Below are positions 1-9,658 of a stretch of 40,226 nucleotides of DNA, piece after piece (position 1 is the stretch's first letter; each line of letters begins with the position of its first letter). The notes under the pieces are model-generated. The model worked only from the letters and a program-made list of their open reading frames with translations, had not been told where the DNA came from and did no database searches. Both the position numbers and the translations under genes were made by a program. This DNA is from an uncultured Flavobacteriales bacterium. Lineage in GTDB: Bacteria; Bacteroidota; Bacteroidia; Flavobacteriales; Crocinitomicaceae. The stretch spans positions 1 through 40,226 of the forward strand of contig CAMLFH010000033.1 of NCBI GenBank assembly GCA_946479285.1. The letters are read 5' to 3'.

Positions 1-54
1 GGGTTCAAAGGGTTCAAAGGGTTCAAAGGGTTCAAAGGGTTCAAAGGGTTCAAA
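1..54. repeat. Tandem repeat, 9-bp unit GGGTTCAAA, six copies
   Basis: Six perfect head-to-tail copies of GGGTTCAAA fill the left edge of the window, so the array may continue beyond it. The unit shares the core GTTCAAA (reverse complement TTTGAAC) with the 8-bp array at 12661-12716. No spacers separate the units, so this is a short tandem repeat and not a CRISPR array. Confidence 0.95.
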
Positions 55-138
55 GTTGTTTAAGGAAATTTATTTTGAACTTTTACCTAAAATAGATCAA
101 GCTGCTAAGATTTAATTTCTGCTGTGATTCCAAAATAG

Positions 139-146
139 TACTTTTG
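139..146 (+). promoter_or_regulatory. Bacteroidota -7 box TACTTTTG
   Basis: The octamer fits the Bacteroidota sigma-A -7 consensus TAnnTTTG exactly and lies 22 bp before the ATG of the DUF4271 gene, which gives a very short leader. I see no convincing -33 TTG at ideal spacing, so the call rests on the -7 match and position. Confidence 0.5.
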
Positions 147-168
147 TATTTGAAAATTATTTCGGTTC

Positions 169-888
169 ATGCAATTAAGCGGACAATTTTTTGCTACTTC
201 TGCAGCAAACCAGGCAATGGTTCTGACGGAAAGGAGTACCAACTATTCGGTTTTGATTATTGCCTCTTTAGGGTTGTGCCTGCTGTTGATATCGGCTGCG
301 CGCTTGAGACAGCGCGAAATATTTTTAATTCTCGGACAAAACACCTTTTTCTTCCAGAGTCTTTCGGAACAATATAAAAACGGTATCCGTGAAAATGCGC
401 TTTCGTCCGTTTTTTTAGTCTTTCAGTACATAATCATCAGCGGGACTTATATTTATTGGTACAATCATTTTTCCCTGGTAGATTTCAATACGTATCAAAC
501 TATTGTGCTGACGACATTCCCGGCAATCCTTTTGGTATATCATCTTTTCAGCATTTCGCTTGCAGGAACAATTACCGGATTCGCACAGGTTATCCAGGAA
601 GTTAACCAGCTTACTTTGACGATGGCACAAACAGCCGGAATAGTCATCCTAATCGAGTTTTTTTTCATCTATTTCCAGCCGGAACTCATCACAGAATCCA
701 AATTAATTATTGGAGGCACCTTTTTGTTTTTCATTGTTTTACGAATAATTCGTGCTTTTTATCATGCCATCCAATTGGGTGTATCATGGTATTATATAAT
801 TTTGTACCTTTGGACGCTCGAAATTTTGCCTCTTTTGATTGCCGTAAAACTGGTTTTCCCAAGTGAAATTTCGAGTTGGTTAGGTTAA
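169..888 (+). CDS. DUF4271 domain-containing membrane protein
   Basis: This 239-residue protein is strongly hydrophobic, with about six to seven predicted membrane segments beginning near residue 26 and ending with the C-terminal stretch before the last ten residues. Segment pattern, length and position directly before hemD match the Bacteroidota DUF4271 family, which is recurrently found beside uroporphyrinogen-III synthase; no biochemical role is known to me. The ATG at 169 is chosen because a TAnnTTTG box lies at 139-146; a rival frame starting at 144 has no membrane pattern. The stop is 31 bp before hemD, so the two are probably co-transcribed, which hints at an inner-membrane role near tetrapyrrole synthesis. 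That link is inference. Confidence 0.85.
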   Translation: MQLSGQFFATSAANQAMVLTERSTNYSVLIIASLGLCLLLISAARLRQREIFLILGQNTFFFQSLSEQYKNGIRENALSSVFLVFQYIIISGTYIYWYNHFSLVDFNTYQTIVLTTFPAILLVYHLFSISLAGTITGFAQVIQEVNQLTLTMAQTAGIVILIEFFFIYFQPELITESKLIIGGTFLFFIVLRIIRAFYHAIQLGVSWYYIILYLWTLEILPLLIAVKLVFPSEISSWLG

Positions 889-919
889 ATAAATGTTGAA
901 CGCTAAAACAAAATAAACC

Positions 920-1669
920 TTGAGCATTAAAACGATATTGGTTTCACAACCGAAACCAGAAGGAGATAAGTCTCCGTATTTTGATTTGGCCGAAAAGTAT
1001 AAGTTGAAGATTGATTTCAGGCCGTTTATTCATGTGGAAGGTGTTGCTGTTCAGGAATTCCGCACTCAGAAAATAGATTTTAAAGATCATACGGCTGTTA
1101 TATTGACTTCTAAAACTGCTGTGGATCATTTCTTTCGTATAGCAGAGGAAATTCGTTTTGAAGTTCCGGACACGATGAAGTATTTCTGTATTTCGGAAGC
1201 TGTTGCTTTGTACTTACAGAAATATGTTACTTACCGTAAACGCAAAATTTTCTTCGGAAAACAAACCATTGAAGACCTGGTAGATCCGATTAAAAAGCAT
1301 AAAGGAGAAAAATTCCTGCTTCCATGCACGGATATTCTGCAGGATAAAATTCCATTAACACTGGAAGAAGCTAAAATTCCGTTCACCAAAGCAATGCTTT
1401 ACAGAACAGTTGCTTCAGATTTGAGCGATTTAGAGGATGTTTACTACGACATGCTTGTTTTCTTCAGTCCCGGCGGAATTGAAAGTTTATTCAAGAATTT
1501 CCCGGATTTCAAGCAAAACAAAACTCTGATCGCTGCTTTCGGACCAACAACAGCAAATGCAGTTGTAAAAAACAATCTGCGATTGGACGTTCATGCACCC
1601 ATGCCAAACGCACCAAGCATGACCGCTGCAATTGAGAATTTTATTAAAGAACACAATAAGAAAAAGTGA
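920..1669 (+). CDS. hemD: Uroporphyrinogen-III synthase
   Basis: The enzyme cyclises hydroxymethylbilane to uroporphyrinogen III with inversion of ring D, at the branch point of heme and corrin synthesis in the cytosol. The 249-residue length and layout fit the two-lobed HemD fold: an N-terminal strand with ILVSQPKP, a mid-protein LTSKTAVDHFF segment, and a second-lobe FFSPGGIESLF motif followed by AAFGPTTANAV, all typical of Bacteroidota HemD. Sequence conservation in HemD is low across phyla, so the call also rests on the DUF4271 neighbour. The start is a TTG at 920; no ATG lies near the conserved N-terminal strand. It probably shares a transcript with the preceding gene. Confidence 0.88.
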   Translation: MSIKTILVSQPKPEGDKSPYFDLAEKYKLKIDFRPFIHVEGVAVQEFRTQKIDFKDHTAVILTSKTAVDHFFRIAEEIRFEVPDTMKYFCISEAVALYLQKYVTYRKRKIFFGKQTIEDLVDPIKKHKGEKFLLPCTDILQDKIPLTLEEAKIPFTKAMLYRTVASDLSDLEDVYYDMLVFFSPGGIESLFKNFPDFKQNKTLIAAFGPTTANAVVKNNLRLDVHAPMPNAPSMTAAIENFIKEHNKKK

Positions 1670-1760
1670 AACTTTTGATTCTGAGCAAGCGGTAGTGCAG
1701 CTCTCAAAGAGGAATCAATTCGTTGAATAAAGTAAAACTTTTTCTTGTTTACAAATATCA

Positions 1761-1788
1761 GTAGGGACGCAATGCATTGCGTCCCTAC
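1761..1788. repeat. Perfect 28-bp palindrome of the GTAGGGACGC family
   Basis: Two 14-bp arms, the left one GTAGGGACGCAATG, join with no loop in the gap between hemD and the penicillin-binding protein gene. A weak T-rich stretch follows, so it might end hemD transcription, but it looks more like an intergenic repeat: the same GTAGG(G/C)ACGC core forms the outer arms of the elements at 13284-13542 and 23723-23988. Confidence 0.85.
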
Positions 1789-1919
1789 TTGTTTATACCC
1801 AAACCACCAATCTTTTTAGCATTTTTTTGTTAGAAAGTATCTCTTAAACCATTTAACTATTGCTTCCGAATATCGATATTTGTTGTTGCGAATCGAATTT
1901 CGTTATTTTTACCATTCAA

Positions 1920-4451
1920 ATGAGTCGTATGGCACAAAAAAGTAAAGGACCTGCAAAAGAGTCTTTTTCAGAAAAACAGCATAAAAGAGCAACAATCGCC
2001 TATTGGTTACTGGCTACTTTTCCGCTTTATTTCATCGGGGCATTGTTGATGTTCCAATCGGAAGACAACCTTCCTCCCGTTGCAATGCTCGACAATCCAC
2101 CGGAATTATTGGCTTCTGTGATCATTGCCGATGATGGTGAAACAGAATTGGGGCGCTACTGGAAGATCAACCGAACTTCGGTAGAATACCGTAAAATCAG
2201 CCCGAATGTAACCGATGCATTGATCGCTACGGAAGATGAACGTTTTCATGAACATTCCGGAGTAGATTTCAAAGCAATCGGACGTGCGATCATCAATGTT
2301 GGTGGTGCCGGAGGTGCCTCTACGATTACCCAACAATTAGCAAAACAATTATATACCCTTCAATTACGTGAACGAATTGAGCTGGCCCGTGCAAACGGAG
2401 AAGATGTAGAAGCGGGTTCTTCCGGGAGAATTGGAAGAATGTGGTCCCGTTTGAATGAGAAAGCGCGAGAAAATATCATTGCAACTCGTTTAGAAACACG
2501 TTTCACAAAAGAAGAGATCATTACGATGTACCTGAATCAGTTTGATTTCCTGTACAATGCGGTAGGAATTTCCAATGCATCCAAAGTATATTTCAATAAA
2601 AAGCCAGGAGCACTTTCCAAAGAAGAAGCAGCAATGCTGGTAGGGATGTGTAAAAATCCGGCTTTGTACAATCCTTATACTTTCAAGATCAAGAATTACA
2701 GACTTTCTTTGGCCCGAAACAAAGGTGTTGAACCGTCGGCGATAACAGCGGCAGAGATTTCTGAGGCCAGATCAGCCGATAGTCTTCGTGCATTGACCAG
2801 ACGCAACCAGGTTTTGAAACAATGGTTGAAAAATTCAGATGAAGGAAACGAAGCACTGCGCCAGAAACTGACTCAGGCAGAATATGACCGATTGAGCAAA
2901 AAGCCATTGATCACAAACTACCAGGTAGTAGATCACAAACGTGGAATTGCTCCATACTTCAGAGAATCACTTCGCAATGAAGTAACCGAATTATTGCAGA
3001 CTAAAAATGCAGACGGTTCTTTGGTTTACAAACGTGAAGATGGTCTTCCGTATGACATTTACAGAGATGGTTTACGCATTTATACAACCTTGAATGCAGA
3101 TATGCAGGCTCATGCGGAATACGCCCTGGAAAGACATTTGAAGGATGAAATGCAGCCTTTATTCGACAAGAACAATAAGTCAGCGAAAAACTGGCCATTC
3201 TCTAACTCTTTATCGGAGGATGAAGTAAATGGCATTATGAATTCTTCTATGCGCCGGTCAGATCGTTACCGGATGCTTTCTGATGCGGGATTATCAGAAG
3301 ATGAGATCAGAAAAAACTTCAACGAACCGGTTCAAATGCGTGTATTCAGCTGGAAAGGTGAACGAGATACAATCATGACGCCGATGGATTCCATGCGTTA
3401 TTACAAATCATTCCTGCAGGCCGGATTAATTTCCATAGAGCCGAGCACCGGATTTGTAAAAGCATGGGTTGGCGGGGCGAATATTGACCATTTTGCTTAC
3501 GATCACGTGAAACTGGGGAAACGCCAGGTTGGTTCGACGATCAAACCATTTATCTATGCGTCCGGAATAACAATGAATGTCGTGAAACCGGGATTAGTTA
3601 TTCCGAATATTTCATACTGTGTTGATTTATATGACCCAAGCGGAAACCCTGATGGACAGTGGTGTCCACGAAATTCTGACGGAAGTGGAAACGGAGGAAC
3701 TATTTCCATCCAGAGAGGTCTTGCTCTTTCCAAAAACAATGTAGCCGTTTATGTGATGAAACAGATGGGTGCACTTGCCGGACCAAAAACCGTAGCAAAA
3801 CTGATGCGGGATATGGATATCGAATTGCTGGACAGAGATATAGTTCCGGCTATGTGCCTGGGATCCATGGACCTTTCCTTATATGAATTGGTAGGTGCTC
3901 AATCCACTTTCGTGAACAAGGGAATCTTCAATAAGCCTACGAGTATTTTGCGGATTGAAGACCGCTCCGGGCATGTTATTTACAGTGCAAAAACGGTTTC
4001 AAAAGAAGCTTTGAATGAGCATGTTGCATATACTGTTCTAAAAATGATGAAGGGTGTGATCCAGGGTGGTACCGGAAGCAGAATACGCGGAGGTGCTGCG
4101 TATGGAGGAATTGCTTATCCAACAGCAGGAAAAACCGGTACAACTCAAAATAATTCGGATGGCTGGTTCGTTGGTTTAACACCCGATTTGGCAACAGGAG
4201 TTTGGGTTGGAGCAGAAGACCGCGGAGTACGTTTCCGAAGCACCGATCTGGGACAGGGGGCAAGAATAGCTCTTCCTATTTACGGATATTACATGAACAA
4301 AGTTTATAAAGATCCGAAAATAGCCATATCAACAACGGATTTTGTGGCACCTCGGAATTTTGATAATTCCGTCTTTAATTTGACTGGTGTAGAAATAGAT
4401 CCTGCAGTAGCCGATACAACAGCCGAGATTGTTGACCAAATACAAATGTGA
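1920..4451 (+). CDS. Class A penicillin-binding protein (PBP1a family), bifunctional transglycosylase/transpeptidase
   Basis: This enzyme polymerises lipid II glycan strands and crosslinks their peptides on the periplasmic side of the inner membrane. From the ATG at 1920 it has 843 residues. A basic N-terminus precedes one membrane anchor (about 27-45). The GT51 domain shows EDERFHEHSGVD (about 105-116) and STITQQLAKQLY (about 134-145). The transpeptidase has the SxxK motif at S539-K542 (GSTIKPF), SKN at 604-606 and KTG at 738-740, so both active sites look intact. The frame stays open upstream to a TTG at 1860, but a near-match -7 box (GATATTTG, 1875-1882) lies inside that extension, so 1920 or the in-frame ATG at 1929 is preferred. 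The scoA ATG follows 9 bp after the stop. Confidence 0.93.
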   Translation: MSRMAQKSKGPAKESFSEKQHKRATIAYWLLATFPLYFIGALLMFQSEDNLPPVAMLDNPPELLASVIIADDGETELGRYWKINRTSVEYRKISPNVTDALIATEDERFHEHSGVDFKAIGRAIINVGGAGGASTITQQLAKQLYTLQLRERIELARANGEDVEAGSSGRIGRMWSRLNEKARENIIATRLETRFTKEEIITMYLNQFDFLYNAVGISNASKVYFNKKPGALSKEEAAMLVGMCKNPALYNPYTFKIKNYRLSLARNKGVEPSAITAAEISEARSADSLRALTRRNQVLKQWLKNSDEGNEALRQKLTQAEYDRLSKKPLITNYQVVDHKRGIAPYFRESLRNEVTELLQTKNADGSLVYKREDGLPYDIYRDGLRIYTTLNADMQAHAEYALERHLKDEMQPLFDKNNKSAKNWPFSNSLSEDEVNGIMNSSMRRSDRYRMLSDAGLSEDEIRKNFNEPVQMRVFSWKGERDTIMTPMDSMRYYKSFLQAGLISIEPSTGFVKAWVGGANIDHFAYDHVKLGKRQVGSTIKPFIYASGITMNVVKPGLVIPNISYCVDLYDPSGNPDGQWCPRNSDGSGNGGTISIQRGLALSKNNVAVYVMKQMGALAGPKTVAKLMRDMDIELLDRDIVPAMCLGSMDLSLYELVGAQSTFVNKGIFNKPTSILRIEDRSGHVIYSAKTVSKEALNEHVAYTVLKMMKGVIQGGTGSRIRGGAAYGGIAYPTAGKTGTTQNNSDGWFVGLTPDLATGVWVGAEDRGVRFRSTDLGQGARIALPIYGYYMNKVYKDPKIAISTTDFVAPRNFDNSVFNLTGVEIDPAVADTTAEIVDQIQM

Positions 4452-4460
4452 TAGAAAGTC

Positions 4461-5156
4461 ATGAATAAAGTTGTAAAAAACGTTGAGGAAGCTCTAAAAG
4501 GTATTGAAGACAATATGACCCTGATGGTCGGCGGATTCGGGTTATGCGGAATTCCGGAGAACTCGATTGCACAATTGGTGAAAATGGGTACAAAAGGATT
4601 GACTTGTATTTCCAACAACGCCGGGGTGGATGATTTTGGTTTGGGTTTATTGCTGCAAAAGAAGCAGGTCAAAAAAATGATCTCTTCTTACGTGGGTGAA
4701 AACGAAGAATTTGAACGCCAAATGCTTTCAGGTGAATTGGAAGTAGATTTGATTCCGCAGGGATCTTTGGCAGAACGCTGCAGAGCAGGCGGAGCGGGAA
4801 TTCCGATGTTTTATACTCCTGCCGGTTACGGAACAGAAGTTGCCGAAGGAAAAGAAGTACGTGTATTCAACGGGAAACCACACATTTTAGAAAGTGCTTT
4901 GACGGCCGATTTTGCCATTGTAAAAGCCTGGAAAGGCGATACGGAAGGAAACCTGATCTTCAAGGCTACAGCTCGCAATTTCAATCCCATGATGGCCATG
5001 GCCGGAAAAATTACAGTTGCTGAAGTAGAAGAATTGGTTCCCGCAGGAGAATTGGACCCGAACTTCATTCACACTCCGGGAATTTTCGTTCAACGGATTT
5101 TCCAGGGAGAAAAATTTGAAAAACGCATCGAACAACGTACCGTTCGATCAAAATAA
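4461..5156 (+). CDS. scoA: 3-oxoacid (succinyl-CoA:acetoacetate-type) CoA-transferase, subunit A
   Basis: This is the alpha subunit of a heterodimeric family I CoA-transferase, which moves CoA between succinyl-CoA and acetoacetate or related acids in ketone-body and branched-chain catabolism. The 231 residues begin with the [13 protein letters not shown] segment typical of subunit A, followed by [12 protein letters not shown], then [20 protein letters not shown], and end with a basic tail. AtoD-type acetate CoA-transferase is the main alternative, since substrate choice cannot be read from sequence. The partner subunit lies at 7085-7741, separated by an unrelated membrane-protein gene; these subunits are normally adjacent. 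A hairpin terminator lies directly downstream. Confidence 0.93.
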   Translation: MNKVVKNVEEALKGIEDNMTLMVGGFGLCGIPENSIAQLVKMGTKGLTCISNNAGVDDFGLGLLLQKKQVKKMISSYVGENEEFERQMLSGELEVDLIPQGSLAERCRAGGAGIPMFYTPAGYGTEVAEGKEVRVFNGKPHILESALTADFAIVKAWKGDTEGNLIFKATARNFNPMMAMAGKITVAEVEELVPAGELDPNFIHTPGIFVQRIFQGEKFEKRIEQRTVRSK

Positions 5157-5179
5157 GTAATAGAAATTGACTAAGAAGG

Positions 5180-5209
5180 AAGTGGCTGATTTGGCCACTT
5201 TTTCTTTTT
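5180..5209 (+). terminator. Rho-independent terminator after scoA
   Basis: A 7-bp stem (AAGTGGC / GCCACTT) with a 7-base loop is followed by a nine-base pyrimidine tract interrupted by one C. It begins 24 bp after the scoA stop and ends 4 bp before the proposed start of the next gene, so scoA is probably not fully co-transcribed with the membrane protein and scoB. Confidence 0.8.
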
Positions 5210-5213
5210 ATCC

Positions 5214-7079
5214 TTGCTGCAAGCAAAAAGAGATAACTTAGTAAACGAATTAAACCCGACAATTTTGATTCCAAAAAACTCCAAAACAATTTATCCCGAT
5301 ACTTCGGAACGGCTCATTACCTGGATCCTATTTTTGGGTTTACTGGTCTATGCCATTTTGAGGGCCTGGATCGTTGAGCCAATCCACGATGAAGTTGCCA
5401 CGTATTTTCATTACATTGAAACAGGAGAAATCCGGGGTGGACGCTCCTTAATGGATGCTAATAACCACTTATTCAACAGCTGGTTGGGGAATCTCTCCTA
5501 CCGTTGGTTCGGAGAACATTTCTTTCTGTTCAGACTTCCCGCAGTTGCCTGTTTCTGCCTGTATTTTTGGTCGAGCAGAAAACTAACCCGCAACCTGAAT
5601 CTAGGTCTTTGGGGAGAATTTTGTTTCGTCGCATTGAATACCATTCCATGGATCTTTGATTATTTCAGCTACACGAGAGGATATGGTCTTGCAATCGGGT
5701 TCTTCATGGCAGCATTGTTCCAATTATCTCTGTGGCTGAAAGAAAAACACACCGGTCATTTGATGCTGCTTTTAGGATTTCTTTATTTGGCGGTACTTTC
5801 CAATCTCACTTACCTCATTACTTCTTTAATCATCCTTGCCTATATCGTTTTCATCACTTTGATCTACGCAAAGAAAATAGGTATCAAATCATTGGTTTTT
5901 CACGGCTTTTTGCTGATTGTTTTCTGTTTTTCCCTCATTCCGCTTATTCAATTCAGTTTTGAACTCAAAGAAGCCGGGGCACTTTACTATGGAAGTTTGG
6001 ACGGACTTTGGTGGGTAACCGGGAAAACACTTTCGCGCTACATTTTATTCTACGATGCAAACTGGCTTCGAATTGCCTATCTGCTGATCGGTTTAACGGG
6101 TGCTGTTCTCCTGTTCCTGCAATGGAAAAAAGAAAGCTGGCTTCAATTCCTGGCAAGTACTTCTTTCTGGTTATCGATGCTGATTGCCGGAAACATCTTT
6201 GCTATTCTTTTCCTGGCAAAAGTCATGCAGGTAAATTATCCCGAAGACCGTGCTGCCATGTATCTTATTCCCTTGAGTATTCTGGCATTAACAACCCTTT
6301 TTGCTCAAAACAAAATCTCGAAGTACTTCTTACTCGTTCTGCTGTTCTTCCCCATCAGTTTTATCGTGAAATTGAACCTGAACACTTCCATCTTCTCCCC
6401 CGACGACCGAATGAGCGAAACATTCTATAAAAATGCGGTGAAAGACCTGAAAGCGAATGAAACGGTAAGCATTTATCCGATCCAGCAGCTGACCTATTCG
6501 TATTTTGAACGGACAAATCCACAGCATCCGATCAAACACATCGGGACGCTTCAGAAAGATTTCCTTCCTTCCAGTGATCTGATCCTGACGAAAACCACCT
6601 GGCTGTTCCCCAAAGACGATATCAGCGCTTACAAAGTAGTGGCAAAAGATCCGGCGAGTTCTTATATAGCGCTGAAACGAAAAGTTCCGTTCAAACAGGT
6701 TCATTTGTTCGATTCAATAGGTAAAACACGTCAGTCAAACGAGGAATACATCCTGTTTTACGATGGTCCGATCCGCCCGGAATGGCGCAACAAACTGATC
6801 CAAATCGAACTGAAAGCAGATTTCAAAACGGATAAAGAACTGAATGATTTCAATGCAGTGATTTCCACCAATGATTCCAACAATGTTAACCTGCGTTACG
6901 AATATCAAAACCTCCGCTGGTATTACGGGGAGAACGTACAGCTGTTTAAATTGCACTATCCGGTTGCCGCAAAGCATTTTCTGGACGAAGAATCCCGTTT
7001 GATTATTTATATTTGGAACCCGGAAAGAAAGCATTTCAAGCTTATCAATCCGACCATTCAGATTATTGAGTTAAAATAA
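5214..7079 (+). CDS. GT-C-type polytopic membrane protein, glycosyltransferase candidate
   Basis: The 621-residue protein has about 11-12 hydrophobic segments between residues 33 and 400 and then a hydrophilic C-terminal domain of roughly 200 residues. After the first segment comes an [10 protein letters not shown] sequence (D59, E60). An acidic Asp/Glu pair in the first periplasmic loop is the hallmark of GT-C glycosyltransferases such as ArnT, PMT and GT39, which use polyprenyl-phosphate sugars. I therefore call it a GT-C candidate without naming a substrate; a membrane protein of unknown function is the alternative. It starts at a TTG directly behind the scoA terminator with no clear promoter, so the start is uncertain. 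It ends 5 bp before scoB, and a GT2 gene that could make its lipid-linked donor lies just past scoB. Confidence 0.68.
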   Translation: MLQAKRDNLVNELNPTILIPKNSKTIYPDTSERLITWILFLGLLVYAILRAWIVEPIHDEVATYFHYIETGEIRGGRSLMDANNHLFNSWLGNLSYRWFGEHFFLFRLPAVACFCLYFWSSRKLTRNLNLGLWGEFCFVALNTIPWIFDYFSYTRGYGLAIGFFMAALFQLSLWLKEKHTGHLMLLLGFLYLAVLSNLTYLITSLIILAYIVFITLIYAKKIGIKSLVFHGFLLIVFCFSLIPLIQFSFELKEAGALYYGSLDGLWWVTGKTLSRYILFYDANWLRIAYLLIGLTGAVLLFLQWKKESWLQFLASTSFWLSMLIAGNIFAILFLAKVMQVNYPEDRAAMYLIPLSILALTTLFAQNKISKYFLLVLLFFPISFIVKLNLNTSIFSPDDRMSETFYKNAVKDLKANETVSIYPIQQLTYSYFERTNPQHPIKHIGTLQKDFLPSSDLILTKTTWLFPKDDISAYKVVAKDPASSYIALKRKVPFKQVHLFDSIGKTRQSNEEYILFYDGPIRPEWRNKLIQIELKADFKTDKELNDFNAVISTNDSNNVNLRYEYQNLRWYYGENVQLFKLHYPVAAKHFLDEESRLIIYIWNPERKHFKLINPTIQIIELK

Positions 7080-7084
7080 AGCAC

Positions 7085-7741
7085 ATGGCACTAGATAAAA
7101 CTGGAATTGCAAAGCGTATTGCACAGGAACTACAAGACGGTTGGTACGTGAATTTAGGAATTGGTATTCCGACACTCGTTGCAAATTACATTCCGGAAGG
7201 AATCGAGGTTGAATTTCAGTCTGAAAACGGAATTCTTGGAATGGGTCCTTTCCCTTTTGAAGGAGAAGAAGATCCGGATTTGATCAACGCAGGAAAACAG
7301 ACAGTCACACTTCAACCCGGAGCATCTATTTTTGATTCTGCTACTTCTTTTGCTATGATTCGTGGTCAGCACGTTCAGTTAACTGTTCTTGGAGCCATGG
7401 AAGTTTCTCAAAACGGAGATATTGCCAATTGGAAGATTCCCGGGAAAATGGTAAAAGGAATGGGGGGTGCAATGGATTTGGTTGCTTCTGCTGAAAATAT
7501 CATCGTTGCCATGATGCATTCCAATAAAGCAGGTGAATCGAAAATTCTGAAAACCTGCACTTTGCCTTTAACAGGTGTTGGCTGCGTAAAGAAAGTAGTA
7601 ACCGAATTAGCCGTATTGGAAATCAAAGACAATAAATTCCACCTCATTGAGCGCGCTCCAGGAGTAAGTGTCGAAGAAATCATTTCTAAAACCGAAGGAG
7701 ACCTGGTAGTTCCTGATGTTGTACCGGAAATGAATATCTAA
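7085..7741 (+). CDS. scoB: 3-oxoacid (succinyl-CoA:acetoacetate-type) CoA-transferase, subunit B
   Basis: This beta subunit carries the active-site glutamate of family I CoA-transferases in the [13 protein letters not shown] segment near residue 47, preceded by [13 protein letters not shown]. The 218-residue length is normal. Later landmarks are [20 protein letters not shown] and a [16 protein letters not shown] segment. It pairs with the product of 4461-5156. The start lies 5 bp after the stop of the membrane protein gene, so scoB appears translationally close to that gene rather than to scoA. The next gene, a GT2 enzyme, starts 29 bp downstream. Confidence 0.93.
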   Translation: MALDKTGIAKRIAQELQDGWYVNLGIGIPTLVANYIPEGIEVEFQSENGILGMGPFPFEGEEDPDLINAGKQTVTLQPGASIFDSATSFAMIRGQHVQLTVLGAMEVSQNGDIANWKIPGKMVKGMGGAMDLVASAENIIVAMMHSNKAGESKILKTCTLPLTGVGCVKKVVTELAVLEIKDNKFHLIERAPGVSVEEIISKTEGDLVVPDVVPEMNI

Positions 7742-7770
7742 TAAATCGCTCTTTTTTACGTTATCCACAA

Positions 7771-8487
7771 ATGATTCAAAAATTATCCATTCTTATTCCG
7801 GCATACAATGAGGGTCCAACCATTCACCTTATTTTGGACAAAATCAAAAAAGTTCAGCTTGAAAACAACGTTCAAAAAGAATTAGTAATCGTTAATGATT
7901 GTTCCAAGGACAATACGGTGGAACGTGTAGAAGCATACATGGCTGCCAATCCGGAAATGGATATCCGCTTGATTTCTCAACCCCACAACCAGGGAAAAGG
8001 TGCGGCCATCAATCGTGCAATCCAGGAAGCAACCGGTGAATACATCATCGTACAAGACGCAGATTTGGAATACGATCCGGAAGAATACAACCTGCTTTTA
8101 AAGCCGGTTTACGTGGATAATGCCGATGTTGTTTATGGTTCGCGTTTTATGGGCCATCAGCCTCATCGCATCTTATTTTACTGGCACTCAAAAGGAAATA
8201 AATTCCTGACAGGTCTTTCCAATATAATGACGAACCTGAATTTGACGGACATGGAAACGTGTTATAAACTGATTCGCAGTTCGATTGCAAAAGACATTAA
8301 GATCAGAGAAAATCGTTTTGGAATTGAACCGGAAATCACCGCAAAATTGGCAAAGCGCAAAGGAATTCGCATCTATGAAGTGGGTATTTCCTATTACGGG
8401 AGAACTTACGAAGAAGGCAAGAAAATTGGTTGGAAAGATGGTTTCAGAGCTATTTACTGTATTATCAAGTACCGCTTTACGAACTAA
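7771..8487 (+). CDS. Family 2 glycosyltransferase, DPM1/polyprenyl-phosphate sugar synthase-like
   Basis: This 238-residue GT-A enzyme probably transfers a sugar from a nucleotide sugar, most likely to polyprenyl phosphate on the cytosolic face of the inner membrane. ILIPAYNEG (about 7-15), VNDCSKDNT (41-49) and the metal-binding QDADLEYDP (95-103, with D96 and D98) are the standard DPM1-like motifs, followed by VVYGSRFMG and a Tyr-rich end. It has no C-terminal membrane segments, unlike GtrB-type enzymes. The neighbouring GT-C candidate at 5214-7079 is a plausible user of its product. An inverted repeat follows the stop. Confidence 0.88.
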   Translation: MIQKLSILIPAYNEGPTIHLILDKIKKVQLENNVQKELVIVNDCSKDNTVERVEAYMAANPEMDIRLISQPHNQGKGAAINRAIQEATGEYIIVQDADLEYDPEEYNLLLKPVYVDNADVVYGSRFMGHQPHRILFYWHSKGNKFLTGLSNIMTNLNLTDMETCYKLIRSSIAKDIKIRENRFGIEPEITAKLAKRKGIRIYEVGISYYGRTYEEGKKIGWKDGFRAIYCIIKYRFTN

Positions 8488-8489
8488 TT

Positions 8490-8599
8490 GGCACTTCGAC
8501 TCCGCTCAGTGACCAATTGAACCCTAAACCAATAACCCAAAGGTGATTGAATGCTTACGCGGGAGCTACAGCATAGGCGCAGCGGAGTCCAAATCACAC
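8490..8599. repeat. Inverted repeat with CTTCGACTCCGCTCAG arms
   Basis: The left arm (8490-8513) contains TTCGACTCCGCTCAGTGACC and the right arm (8577-8597) reads GGCGCAGCGGAGTCCAAATC, sharing an inverted GACTCCGCT core across about 60 bp. The same arm occurs in a better-conserved pair at 15545-15615. It lies between two convergent genes and has no T-tract, so it looks like a dispersed repeat and not a simple terminator. Confidence 0.75.
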
Positions 8600-8600
8600 T

Positions 8601-9566
8601 TTAATACCTGATTTTCCGCGACCAGCTTATCGCACGTCTTTCAACCACCAGGTAATAGCAGTAAGCAAAAATAATTGCAACCACCGATGCTAAGATCAGG
8701 GCATGCCAGCTATTCAAATTCACGTAATGCTCGTTTTTAAACACAAAGAGGAATAGTCCGCCGGATAAACCATGCGTTAAGTAAAGCGAATAGGAAAACT
8801 GCCCCAGCCATTCCAGCCAGGCCGATTTGATTTTCACCCAAAGCAGAAAAGTAATTCCTATGCCCAAAACAAGGATATCTTCCCATGGAAAAATAGCGAT
8901 TAGGACGAACAGACTTCCAGCCAGGATAACTGAATTCAATAAAATATTCTTCGAACGATAGATTTCGGAACAAGCTATTCCCGCGGCAAAAAATGGAATG
9001 TTGTGCACAATATCTATGGAATGAAAAAACAAGACACTGAGCAGGCTAGAAAATAAGATCAGTCCATAAATCCATTGACTTTTGCGCATCCAGATCACTA
9101 AAAATCCGATTACAAGGTAAAACAGGAATTCGACTTTCAAAGTTACAAAGATCGGATTCATCCACTGAGAATCCCGGAAAATATCGACAGTCAGGGTAGC
9201 ATTTTGCAAAATTTGTCTGGGGTTATATCCGTAATTTCCCTTCCAGATCAATGCTACCAAACATATCAGGATCAAAGTACCCAGGAAAGGGGGAAAAATG
9301 CGTGCAAAGCGTTTCCAGATGTATTTCAAATAATTGTAAGATGCCGGATTGGTATTCGAAAGGGAATAATAAATGACAAATCCTGAAATGATGTAAAACA
9401 ATTCCACACCTTGTGCGCCAAATTGTGAAGATTCACGGATGCCCGCATTTCCAATTAAAAACCCATCTACACCATTAAATGAAAGGAAATGAAACACCAG
9501 CACCATCAAAGCGGCCAATGCACGCAGTGATTCTATATGTCCCAGGTGTTTTTTCCCTTTTTCCAA
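8601..9566 (-). CDS. Acyltransferase 3 family membrane protein (OafA/YrhL-like)
   Basis: Members transfer acyl groups, usually acetyl, to surface polysaccharides or lipids and sit in the inner membrane. The 321-residue protein has about ten hydrophobic segments. Its N-terminus shows the family signature HIESLRALAALMVLVFHF, including R15 and the presumed catalytic H26, then a VELFYIISGFVIYYSLS segment and the late LGQFSYSLYLTHGL motif. The target sugar cannot be inferred, although two glycosyltransferase candidates lie just upstream on the other strand. The start is a TTG at 9566; the next in-frame ATG would remove the signature. A weak promoter (TTG, 16 bp, TATTTTAG) ends a few bases before it. 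Confidence 0.87.
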   Translation of the reverse strand: MEKGKKHLGHIESLRALAALMVLVFHFLSFNGVDGFLIGNAGIRESSQFGAQGVELFYIISGFVIYYSLSNTNPASYNYLKYIWKRFARIFPPFLGTLILICLVALIWKGNYGYNPRQILQNATLTVDIFRDSQWMNPIFVTLKVEFLFYLVIGFLVIWMRKSQWIYGLILFSSLLSVLFFHSIDIVHNIPFFAAGIACSEIYRSKNILLNSVILAGSLFVLIAIFPWEDILVLGIGITFLLWVKIKSAWLEWLGQFSYSLYLTHGLSGGLFLFVFKNEHYVNLNSWHALILASVVAIIFAYCYYLVVERRAISWSRKIRY

Positions 9567-9604
9567 TGTGGTGCTAAAATACGCTTTCTTAATTCAACCT
9601 CAAT

Positions 9605-9640
9605 AAAAAACCCCGACGCTGCCTTGCAGGTCGGGGTTTA
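9605..9640 (-). terminator. Rho-independent terminator for the minus-strand gene at 9659
   Basis: The stem CCCCGAC / GTCGGGG encloses a 12-base loop and is flanked on the plus strand by an A-run and TTTAAA. Read on the minus strand, a run of six T follows the stem, so it ends transcription of the small gene at 9659-10018 before the acyltransferase. Its GC-rich stem is unusual among the AT-rich gaps here. Confidence 0.85.
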
Positions 9641-9658
9641 AAGGTATGTTCTAATGAT

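Noticed and set aside
1..54. tRNA T-loop or CRISPR-like signal from repeated GGTTCAAA
   Set aside because: The units are contiguous, without spacers, and no acceptor or anticodon stems can be folded around them.
4304..4672. 122-codon minus-strand open frame across the PBP and scoA junction
   Set aside because: It overlaps two well-supported genes and shows no family signature.
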